This document shows positions 1 through 6,755 of a DNA stretch of 24,128 nucleotides, in pieces. Within the stretch, counting starts at the first letter, position 1, and the number at the start of each line of letters is the position of its first letter. The notes under the pieces are model-generated. The model did not search any database. It saw nothing but the letters and a program-made list of their open reading frames with translations, and was not told where the DNA came from. Source of the stretch: Pancytospora philotis (Eukaryota > Microsporidia). Both the position numbers and the translations under genes were made by a program. The stretch is from NCBI GenBank assembly GCA_023647555.1, contig JALRLY010000234.1, positions 4,546 through 28,673 of the forward strand, written 5' to 3'.

Positions 1-369
1 GGTGCGTGGAAGCGGGCCGGCGCCCCGCCGCGAATAGTCTAATGCAGAAGGCGGCGCTCCGGCGCCGTAACAGAATTCAGACTACTCTCCGGCTGGCCCA
101 GCCTTTATTACGTAAGTTCTTTGTTTTGTGTATCTGGCGTGCCTACGTTTTTAATAATGTTTGCTGTTTGCGTGGCGAACTCGTCATTTCATAAGCTTTT
201 ACAACTGTCAACACATGGCTGTCTGTGCAGCGAAGCAGAGCGCATTCAGCATTTCAAAAGGTGTAAGAATACTTGCAGCGATAAATCTTAGACATAATAA
301 AACTTAGATGTAAAAGGACTCTGTCTTAAATTTACTCAGTAAAATGCACATGCCAAGCAGGGCAGATAA
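1..369. other. Left edge: GC-rich tail, then AT-rich spacer
   Basis: The first 100 bases are GC-rich like coding DNA here. Two plus-strand frames are open from the edge: one stops at 40-42, the other runs to 194. Either could be the 3' end of a gene starting outside the window, but neither reads as a known protein. From about 110 to 369 the DNA is AT-rich and I see no gene, tRNA or repeat in it. It lies downstream of the minus-strand Sof1 gene and probably contains that gene's 3' end. Confidence 0.4.
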
Positions 370-1605
370 TTACTCGTCCTTGTCGCGCTCGGCCATGCGG
401 GCATCGCGCCGCAGCTTCGCCTCGTGCATCTCGTGCCGCTCTTTGCCGGCCTGCTTAAGCTCCTTGGGCAGATGCCTGTGCTTGGCGATGCGCTCTATGC
501 TGGCAACGCCCTTGAACTTGTTCTTGAGCGCGTCGCGGTACTCGCCGGCCTCGCGCTCGCGCCTCGACACGGGCGTGGTCTTCTGCGACGCGCGCGCCTT
601 CCAGAGCCGCAGCGACCCGTCGTCGCTCCCCGAGACGATGAAGCGCCCGTCGTTGGAGTACACGAGCCCGTGCACGAGGTGCATCCTGTCGTTGTAGTAG
701 CAGTCGCGCGCCTTGCGGTCCTGGAAGTTGAAGATCCTGATGGACTTGTCGTAGCTGCCCGTCGCGAGCTCCTTTCCGTTCGGGTTGAACGCGATGGAAA
801 CCACAGCGTTGACGTGTCCGCGGTACGTGCCGAGCGGCTTGTCGAGCTGGCGGATGTCATACGAGTACGCGTTCCCGTCCTCGTTGCCGACGCCCAGGAC
901 GTAGCCCTGCTGCGGGTTGAACTCCATGCAGCTCGCGCCGGTGGCCGCGAGCGTGGCTACGGGCCTGCACGCGCGGTTGTCGTACATGTCGATCCCCAGC
1001 GCGGTGATGCCGGCCATGAGGTGGCGGAAGGAGCTGTTGAAGCTGACCGCCAGCGAGTCCCGCACGTCGTACGTGATCTTGGGCGTGTGGCGCGACACAT
1101 CGAAGATCTGGATGTTGTCGGCGGCCGCCACGCTGATGTCGCCGGTTCCGCTGGAGAACGAGCTGAAGTCGAGCCCCCTGACGATGCTGCCCGCCCTGTA
1201 CTCGGTGCCGCGCCCGAAGATGCTCTTGGCCTGCGACGCGTAGATGTTCTGGTCCTGGTCGAGCGCGATCGCTGCGATCGGCGCGTCGTAGCGCGTGCTC
1301 GAGATCTTGGCGCGCGTCTTCATGTCCCAGAGCGCGACCTGGTTGTCGTAGCTCGCCGTCGCGAAGAACGGGCTCTCGCTGTCCTTCACGAGATGCGTGA
1401 TGCCCTCCGAGTCGGCGCAGATGGCGGTTATGAACGGCTTGGCGAAGAGCCGCTCCATCTTCGTTGCGTTCAGCGCGCGCACGTATTCGCGCTCCAGGAG
1501 GAACGGGTGGTGCACGGCGTCTTTGCTGTACTTTTTGATGGGCGCGTCGCCCGCCCTCTCCTTGCGCCGCTCGCCGATGCTGTGGTAGATCGTGTTGATC
1601 TTCAT
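370..1605 (-). CDS. SOF1: Sof1/DCAF13-like WD40 protein of the SSU processome
   Basis: 411 residues. In other eukaryotes Sof1 is a U3 snoRNP/SSU-processome subunit in the nucleolus, needed for early cleavage of pre-rRNA and 40S assembly. Visible here are WD-type blades, for example ATASYDNQVALWD near residue 82, a GSYDKSIRIF blade and an SGSDDGSLRLW blade. These are followed by the diagnostic C-terminal Sof1 domain, with the core HRHLPKELKQA and a highly basic KERHEMHEAKLRRDAR tail. The N-terminus (residues 1-55, with YVRALNATKMERLFAKPF) also matches the family. At 411 residues it is shorter than the yeast protein of nearly 490. The start is supported by an A-run/T-run box 8 bases upstream. 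It is divergent from the INTS11-type gene. Assignment to the family is secure; function in this organism is inferred. Confidence 0.93.
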   Translation of the reverse strand: MKINTIYHSIGERRKERAGDAPIKKYSKDAVHHPFLLEREYVRALNATKMERLFAKPFITAICADSEGITHLVKDSESPFFATASYDNQVALWDMKTRAKISSTRYDAPIAAIALDQDQNIYASQAKSIFGRGTEYRAGSIVRGLDFSSFSSGTGDISVAAADNIQIFDVSRHTPKITYDVRDSLAVSFNSSFRHLMAGITALGIDMYDNRACRPVATLAATGASCMEFNPQQGYVLGVGNEDGNAYSYDIRQLDKPLGTYRGHVNAVVSIAFNPNGKELATGSYDKSIRIFNFQDRKARDCYYNDRMHLVHGLVYSNDGRFIVSGSDDGSLRLWKARASQKTTPVSRREREAGEYRDALKNKFKGVASIERIAKHRHLPKELKQAGKERHEMHEAKLRRDARMAERDKDE

Positions 1606-1892
1606 TGGCCCGCAAATTTTTTAAATTTTTATTGGCCGGCGGCTGCGCTGCAGCGGGCGCTGAACTGCCGGATTGGTACGATGGGCTGCAAACTATTCGC
1701 TTGTCAGTGTATCATTTATGTTATGAATGTGCCAAACGCTGGTGTACACAATATTAAATGCAAATACCATCCGGGTGCATTCTCTTTATGCATACACTAA
1801 TTTAAGCGGCTTGTTAATACTCTACTGATACTCAGCCATTTCCTGTGTTGCATCTTCCAGCCATGCACTTTTTCCGCTGCCGCGCCGGCCCC
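1606..1892. promoter_or_regulatory. Divergent intergenic region, Sof1 / INTS11-type
   Basis: About 287 bases separate the two divergent genes. The middle is AT-rich with no gene. The Sof1 side has the A/T box at 1614-1622. The INTS11 side has a CTTTTTCC tract at 1868-1875, 17 bases before the ATG at 1893. An upstream ATG at 1863 lies ahead of that tract, so I read 1863-1892 as leader, not coding sequence. Confidence 0.5.
1614..1622 (-). promoter_or_regulatory. Start-proximal AAAAAATTT box of the Sof1 gene
   Basis: Read on the minus strand, six A and three T are followed by GCGGGCC, 8 bases before the ATG. A second similar A/T tract lies immediately further out. It matches the box seen before most genes in this window and probably marks the transcription start, giving a very short 5' leader. 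Confidence 0.6.
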
Positions 1893-3407
1893 ATGGAGGT
1901 TGTGGCGCTGGGCAGCGGCCAGGAAATCGGCCGATCGTGCGTGGTCGTACACATCGAGGGGCGCACCGTCATGTTCGACTGCGGAATGCACATGGGCTAC
2001 GCCGACGAGCGCAAGTTCCCCGATTTCTCGTATCTGAGCCGCGTGGGCGACATCAACAGCGTGCTGGACTGCGTGATCATCTCGCACTTCCATCTGGACC
2101 ACTGCGGCGCGCTGCCGTATCTGACCGAGGTGCTCGGGTACCACGGGCCGATCTACATGACGTACCCCACGCGCGCGGTGCTGGAGATTCTCCTCGAGGA
2201 CTGCCAGCGCATTCTGCAGATGAAGAACCAGGACGGGAAGATCTACACGAGCGACGACATCAAGCGGTGCATCGAGCGCGTCACGCCGGTGAACATGAAC
2301 GAGACTGTGGAGGTGGGCGAGGACTTCGTGATTACGCCGTACTACGCTGGCCACGTGATCGGTGCTGCGATGTTCCACGTGCGCATCGCCAGCAAGAGCG
2401 TCGTGTACACCGGCGATTTCAGCACGCAGTCCGACCGGCACCTCGCGTCCGCCTGGATCGACCGGCTCTGCCCCGACCTGATGATCACCGAGTCCACGTA
2501 CGGGAGCGTGGTGCGCGACTGCCGCAAGAGCAAGGAGCGGAAGTTTCTGCAGCTCATCCACAGCTGCCTGAAGCGAAACGGGAAAGTGCTGATTCCGATC
2601 TTTGCGCTGGGCCGGGCGCAGGAGCTCTGCCTGCTGATCGACGCGTACTGGGAGCGCATGGGCCTGCAGGCGCCGGTCTATCTTGCCGGTGGAATGACCG
2701 GGAAGGCGAACGAGATCTACAAACGATTCATCAACTACACGAAGGCCAGCCTTAAGGAGCAGGTGCTGAGCCACAACGCCTTTGAGTTCAAGCACATCCG
2801 GCAGTACGAGAAGAACGCGGAGCTGGGCGAGCCGTGCGTGATCTTTGCGTCGCCCGCGATGCTCTTCGCCGGGCTCTCGCTCAAGATTTTCAAGAACATG
2901 TGCGGCGATCCGCGGAACCTCGTCATTCTGCCTGGCTACTGCGTGCGCGGGACCGTCGGCGACCGCGTGCTGAGCGGCAACAAGGAGATCGAGATATTCG
3001 GGCAGAAGATGAAGATCAACATCCAGGTGGAGAACCTTGCGTTCAGCGCGCACGCCGACACGATGGGGATCATGAAGATCCTCGAGCAGTGCCAGCCGCG
3101 CCAGGTGATGCTGGTCCACGGCGAGAAGTCCCGAATGGAGATACTCAGAAAGGCCATCAGGAAAAAGCTGGGCGTGCCCGTGCATACGCCCGCCAACGGC
3201 GTGCTGCTCCCCATCACGACCAACGAGACGGTGCAGGTCCGAGTGCCCACGGAGATGCTCAGGGAGCACGTGGACTTCTGCAGCTCGTCGCAGCCGATCA
3301 ATCTTGTGATGCGGCTCAAGAGGGATAGGGACGGTATTACAGCGGTGGAGTGCAAGGAATTCCTTGTAGAGGAGAAGGGCGATGAAGCTGCTTCTGAGAC
3401 TCTGTGA
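1893..3407 (+). CDS. INTS11: INTS11-type MBL/beta-CASP RNA endonuclease
   Basis: 504 residues. It is a zinc-dependent endonuclease of the CPSF73/INTS11 family, which cleaves nascent RNA at 3' ends. The metallo-beta-lactamase ligands are visible: HFHLDH at H65-H70, H154 in YAGHVIG and D175 in YTGDFS. The beta-CASP histidines are H387 (FSAHAD) and H409 (VHGEK). INTS11-specific rather than CPSF73-specific residues include CGMHMGY and KFPDFSYL after the first strand, LLEDC, and FEFKHI. About 95 residues follow H409, so the C-terminal dimerisation region is short. I chose the ATG at 1893 because MEVVALGSGQEIGRSC is the conserved family start. An in-frame ATG at 1863 would place the start-proximal box inside the gene and add ten non-conserved residues. 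Confidence 0.92.
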   Translation: MEVVALGSGQEIGRSCVVVHIEGRTVMFDCGMHMGYADERKFPDFSYLSRVGDINSVLDCVIISHFHLDHCGALPYLTEVLGYHGPIYMTYPTRAVLEILLEDCQRILQMKNQDGKIYTSDDIKRCIERVTPVNMNETVEVGEDFVITPYYAGHVIGAAMFHVRIASKSVVYTGDFSTQSDRHLASAWIDRLCPDLMITESTYGSVVRDCRKSKERKFLQLIHSCLKRNGKVLIPIFALGRAQELCLLIDAYWERMGLQAPVYLAGGMTGKANEIYKRFINYTKASLKEQVLSHNAFEFKHIRQYEKNAELGEPCVIFASPAMLFAGLSLKIFKNMCGDPRNLVILPGYCVRGTVGDRVLSGNKEIEIFGQKMKINIQVENLAFSAHADTMGIMKILEQCQPRQVMLVHGEKSRMEILRKAIRKKLGVPVHTPANGVLLPITTNETVQVRVPTEMLREHVDFCSSSQPINLVMRLKRDRDGITAVECKEFLVEEKGDEAASETL

Positions 3408-3566
3408 ATGATTCGCTGCTTTTTGCAGTGTATGTAAAGTTTTATCTATAATAAGCTGCTTTAGTAAATTGGTTTTATTGAATTCTCATGCGCTTATAGC
3501 ATGCATGTTCATAATTTACTGTTTCCCACTATTTCACTTGCTCATGACAAATCCACAGCTGCGCAT

Positions 3567-3574
3567 AAATTTTT
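3567..3574 (+). promoter_or_regulatory. Start-proximal AAATTTTT box of the Paf1-like gene
   Basis: AAATTTTT followed by GCC lies 16 bases before the ATG at 3591. It decides the start: the longer open frame from 3501 would include the box and a non-conserved AT-rich stretch. Confidence 0.55.
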
Positions 3575-3590
3575 GCCAAAGCATCCGTGC

Positions 3591-4250
3591 ATGGAGCCGC
3601 CCACGCACGAGGAGCTGGAGCAGGCTATCAAGTGGAAGACGGTGCCGGAGGCGCCGGTCCCGGGGCTCTTCCGCATGGAGATGCAGCCCAACATCGACAT
3701 ACAGGCACACGACGGCGCGCTGGACCCGGCGTACAGGAAGATCCACACATCCTTCCTGGACTTCTTCCCGGTCGACGTCCTGGCCGAGATGGAGAAGATT
3801 AGCGAGCCGAGCAGCGAGGCCTGGCTGCGGCACGACGAGCAGATCGACAGCAAGTACTACCGCGACCAGAGCGACCGGCGCGACAGCATCCGGCGGAGCG
3901 GCGTGAACGACTGCATCGAGGACGTGAAGGACTACCAGGCCGTGGTCAAGGCGTCCTTCGACGAGGTGGAGCAGCCGCTCGCCGGCTACGATGTCGAGGA
4001 GGAGTACGAGCTCTTCCCCGCCGTGGACTCCAAGATCGTGGTGGGGACCGGCCGGCTGGGCGACGGCGGGCGCTTCGTGAACAAGGCGGCCGGGAGCAGC
4101 TTCGTGGAGCGCTGCGCGATCGGCGACACGGACTACGAGTGCATCAAGCAGAGCTCGGTAGACAACATTATCATAGAGATACGCGATGGCAAGGCGTTCT
4201 ACTCCATCGTGCCCTGCGTCTACAAGTTCAAGAAGGCGGCTAATCAGTGA
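3591..4250 (+). CDS. PAF1: Minimal Paf1-like RNA polymerase II elongation factor
   Basis: 219 residues, acidic. In other eukaryotes Paf1 is the scaffold of the PAF complex, which travels with RNA polymerase II and promotes elongation, histone marking and 3'-end formation. The order of short Paf1-like blocks is what I recognise: a proline-rich segment PEAPVPGLF at residues 19-27; LDPAYRKI at 44-51; WLRHDEQIDSKYY at 78-90, at the place of the family's WLRKTEYIS-like block; an acidic DVEEEYELFP at 134-143; and a C-terminal segment with FVERCAIGDTDY (171-182), then IIIEIRDGKAFYSIV (193-207), matching the family's last beta-rich part. It is roughly half the length of animal Paf1 and lacks the acidic tail. 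AATAAA lies 35 bases past the stop. It could be another small nuclear protein; no catalytic motif is present. Confidence 0.6.
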   Translation: MEPPTHEELEQAIKWKTVPEAPVPGLFRMEMQPNIDIQAHDGALDPAYRKIHTSFLDFFPVDVLAEMEKISEPSSEAWLRHDEQIDSKYYRDQSDRRDSIRRSGVNDCIEDVKDYQAVVKASFDEVEQPLAGYDVEEEYELFPAVDSKIVVGTGRLGDGGRFVNKAAGSSFVERCAIGDTDYECIKQSSVDNIIIEIRDGKAFYSIVPCVYKFKKAANQ

Positions 4251-4557
4251 GCGTGGCCGTTGCGTTGTATGAAGAATTGAATTGAATAAAAAAGTGATGG
4301 TTGCATAAACAAGTGGTAGTTTTTTTGCAGGATGAGAAATGAAAATAGATGCTCATTCGTGCGTACGCAAAGTTTTCTGTCTGCGTTGTTTCTGTTCCAG
4401 GGTTATCCTTATGCTAAAACTCCGCATTTGCAACCGACCTCCACTTCATTACAGATTCTTAATCGGCATGCCCATGCGCGGCCCACTGCACAAATTCGTT
4501 ATCATCAAGCGTTAAATAACTTGCAAAAAATTTCACGGCGCGGAAACCCATCATTTC
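4251..4557. other. Spacer between Paf1-like gene and secreted paralogue 1
   Basis: 307 AT-rich bases. AATAAA at 4285-4290 is the likely polyadenylation signal of the Paf1-like gene. From 4464 onward the sequence is shared in blocks with the upstream region of paralogue 2: CGGCATGC, then GCACAAATTCGTTA, then the A/T box. I see no gene. Confidence 0.5.
4525..4533 (+). promoter_or_regulatory. AAAAAATTT box of secreted paralogue 1
   Basis: AAAAAATTT followed by CACGG, 24 bases before the ATG. It is conserved in position in paralogue 2. Confidence 0.5.
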
Positions 4558-5985
4558 ATGCACTTGAGCCGAATGATTATCAGTCTGTTCGTGCAGTCCG
4601 TTGTGGGCGGGGCAGCAGGAGGAAGCACACCAAGTGCTGTGGGGATGGAGGGCGCTCTTGAAAAAACAGATTGTGTCCCCGGAACACCCGAGCTTTTCGA
4701 GGATTCAATAATTGATGAGCTGTATGAGCACTGCAGAGGCATGCCGTTTCTGGACTTCCTCACACAGGAGGTGTGCAGAATGAACCCAATCAGTGAGACC
4801 GAGGCCAAGACTGATGCAATTCTGTTAGCATGGCTGGGCGCAGGTAACGAGCCTAGGACACTGTGGCTGTGCTTTGCAAAGTTCCGTTTCAGTTTTCTGA
4901 TCATGCTGAGGACAATCTTTGCCACGGAAAACGTTGAGCGCGTTTATGAGAGCATAAGCCCGATGTGCTGGCTGGATCCTCAGCGCCACTATCGCGCAAA
5001 ATCTCTATCCAAGCGCAATGCAGGCGTGCTTCTGGCGGCGGTTAACGCAGCAATATCAACTTACCTTGATAGCGCGGACCCCTGCGAGTTATTCAAGACG
5101 AGGAGAAGCATGGAGAAGCCTTACGACCTGTTCCTGCATTTATACATGAGATCGCGCCATAGAGAGGAGCCATTGGAGCACGGGTTCGGTGCACTGTTGG
5201 GACACTTGCTATGCGACAGGGATAACGCTCACGATTTTAAACGATATGCACTTCCGTTCATACAAGTTCTGTCGAAGCAAAAATTAGTTACTGCTGATGC
5301 ATATACCGACTTGGAGAGAGTTGTGCTCCAGGTTGCCGCTACCGTACGCCACCCATATGTGATCGATATCTTCAGAGAGGTGCAGTTCCGTACGCCCCAC
5401 ATCGATCTATTTAAGGAATACGTATTAGATAAGCCGGGCCAGAATGCCAATTCTGCGTTTGTGCAAGAGTATTTATTTTTATGCATAGGAGAGAAGCTGA
5501 TTAGTATAAGTGAAAGGGCCGCCTTACTTGACCGCTACTATAAAAGTCGCAACTTTTTCTTGAAAGGCTGTGGCAAAGGGCACGTTTCCAGGATGAAATT
5601 TCACAAGCGGAAGCCAGCTGTGATTTGTAGCTGGATTTTCAAACGCTTTGTCGTTGATCAAACGTATACCCCAGAGCACAGGTCTTATTTGCAGAGCGTA
5701 GTTGATGGCATGCACTTTAACATGCTCACAGATATACTATCCTGTGCATTTCAGGGCGAGTTTAAGGCACACATCTCATCGTTCTTAGGCTTGTTGTCGC
5801 ATAAATATCTCGAGGAGTTCGATACGTTTCTCGGAAGCCTCAGCGTCGGTTCACGCTATAATCAGGAATTTTATTTTGAGCTGAAGCTGCGGATATGTAA
5901 CATTATCCAGCCTGAACTGGCACCTCTAAACTTCCCGTGTGAGCTGGCTTCCCCGAGCGCTAAAAAAAGAAGGCTCGAACCATAA
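4558..5985 (+). CDS. Secreted-family paralogue 1 with NLS-like C-terminus
   Basis: 475 residues, no recognised domain. Residues 1 to about 20 form a signal peptide (hydrophobic MIISLFVQSVVGGAA, small residues at the likely cut). The body looks almost wholly helical, with scattered cysteines and no transmembrane segment. Blocks shared with the next gene include DELYEHC (53-59), GMPFLDF, SADPCE, LFLHLYMRS, ALPFIQVL, FRTPHIDLFKE, GSRYNQEFYF and IIQPELAPLN. The last residues, AKKRRLEP, form a basic NLS-like end. GC is near 47 % in a sampled line, against 60-65 % in conserved genes, consistent with fast evolution. AATAAA overlaps the stop codon by one base. Function is unknown; a protein exported to the host cell, possibly its nucleus, is an inference. 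Confidence 0.85.
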   Translation: MHLSRMIISLFVQSVVGGAAGGSTPSAVGMEGALEKTDCVPGTPELFEDSIIDELYEHCRGMPFLDFLTQEVCRMNPISETEAKTDAILLAWLGAGNEPRTLWLCFAKFRFSFLIMLRTIFATENVERVYESISPMCWLDPQRHYRAKSLSKRNAGVLLAAVNAAISTYLDSADPCELFKTRRSMEKPYDLFLHLYMRSRHREEPLEHGFGALLGHLLCDRDNAHDFKRYALPFIQVLSKQKLVTADAYTDLERVVLQVAATVRHPYVIDIFREVQFRTPHIDLFKEYVLDKPGQNANSAFVQEYLFLCIGEKLISISERAALLDRYYKSRNFFLKGCGKGHVSRMKFHKRKPAVICSWIFKRFVVDQTYTPEHRSYLQSVVDGMHFNMLTDILSCAFQGEFKAHISSFLGLLSHKYLEEFDTFLGSLSVGSRYNQEFYFELKLRICNIIQPELAPLNFPCELASPSAKKRRLEP

Positions 5986-6012
5986 ATAAACTCTTTAAGT
6001 TATATTTCAATT

Positions 6013-6030
6013 ATTAATAAACTTATTAAT
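6013..6030. terminator. AT-rich inverted repeat between convergent units
   Basis: ATTAATAA, a two-base spacer, then its exact reverse complement. The plus strand reads AATAAA across it. It sits where paralogue 1 (+) and the decayed retroelement (-) converge, so it could serve 3'-end formation on one or both strands. It may also just be AT-rich chance. Confidence 0.3.
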
Positions 6031-6103
6031 GGTTACATAGATTCGTGATATCATTGTTAAGTCGCCGCTGCTGGGCAGCTTGCACCCTTCGTGTCCGTTC
6101 CAA

Positions 6104-6660
6104 TTAATGCCCGGCTGGCTCCTCCGATGCATCCTCTGGCGTGAGCCCGCGGCGGTAGTCATAGGAAATGCTCTCTAGCGCTTTTTTGTGTACGATCTTT
6201 TGGATGCATCCCTCGATGGAGTCGGTAAGACCGATCTCCTTCGAGTATTATTTATAGGCTTGTAACCACTCCGCCCCATGTCATCATGTGGGATATTGTC
6301 TCGGTCTTGTACTGCATCTCATGTTTGAGTTTATCTACCAATACGTCGTATTTCCAGACCTTCACAGTCCCCACAGTGTGGAGTCTGCCTTGGCCTGCTA
6401 TACCCACCTCGACCTTGCGTTTCTTTTCGTGGACTAGACTATCAGGCCCATTAACATAGCTTTTCATCCCAGTAGTCACACGCATGTAGACTGTGATCTC
6501 GACGTTCTCATTAGCCACCGCTTCTTAAACCTCGTGCCTCCAAATGCGCAAGAGATCCTCAGCCCGTGCTTCCGACAAAGACAGGGATGTATGCATCTGA
6601 CAGTCTAGTTGTGCCGCCGCAGATAATCGTGTTACAGCCCACTTAGTTGGTGAGCTTTTA
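6104..6660 (-). pseudogene. Decayed C-terminus of a non-LTR retrotransposon reverse transcriptase
   Basis: Read on the minus strand in order, one frame is open from 6707 to 6252 except for a TAA at 6525-6527. It contains NGPDSLVHEKKRKVE, then VGIAGQGRLHTVGTVKVWKYD, VDKLKHE and KTETI, and ends in MTWGGVV before a TAA at 6252-6254. The text then resumes in a different frame (6247-6104) with YSKEIGLTDSIEGCIQKIV and KKALESISYDYRRGL, ending at a natural TAA. This pattern (NRPD-like block, KKRK, KYD, KTxxIP-like block, MTWDGVVT-like block, LESIS) is, from memory, how LINE-type reverse transcriptases in microsporidian genomes end. The catalytic YADD domain is absent. At least one nonsense codon and one frameshift make it a relic. 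The 5' limit is uncertain, because it merges into the promoter of paralogue 2. Confidence 0.65.
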
Positions 6661-6721
6661 GTATATTGCCCGTACCCGGCATGCAGCACAAATTCGTTAC
6701 GGGATTGCTAACAAATTTTGC

Positions 6722-6730
6722 AAAATATTT
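6722..6730 (+). promoter_or_regulatory. AAAATATTT box of secreted paralogue 2
   Basis: Equivalent to the box of paralogue 1 and about 25 bases before the ATG, with one A/T substitution in the core. Confidence 0.45.
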
Positions 6731-6755
6731 CTAGGGCTTCGCACAACTAGCCCTC

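Larger units (their letters stand above)
4464..6015 (+). repeat. Tandem duplication unit, copy 1
   Basis: About 1.55 kb. It contains paralogue 1 plus flanking sequence matching copy 2 (6677-8215). Shared upstream blocks are CGGCATGC (4464-4471) and GCACAAATTCGTTA (4488-4501). The shared 3' flank is the AT-rich stretch from the stop codon to AATTATT ending at 6015, after which the two copies diverge abruptly. The boundaries are my reading by eye. Confidence 0.65.

Noticed and set aside
424..1800. 458-codon plus-strand frame opposite Sof1
   Set aside because: The minus-strand WD40/Sof1 reading is unmistakable. GC-rich third positions leave the antisense strand poor in stops, and the translation is a low-complexity Arg/Val/Asp mixture with no box.
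1797..3269. 490-codon minus-strand frame opposite the INTS11-type gene
   Set aside because: Shadow of a GC-rich gene whose catalytic motifs are all on the plus strand; the translation is rich in His, Arg and Leu with no domain.
3501..3590. Extension of the Paf1-like protein upstream to 3501
   Set aside because: The added part is AT-rich, non-conserved and contains the start box.
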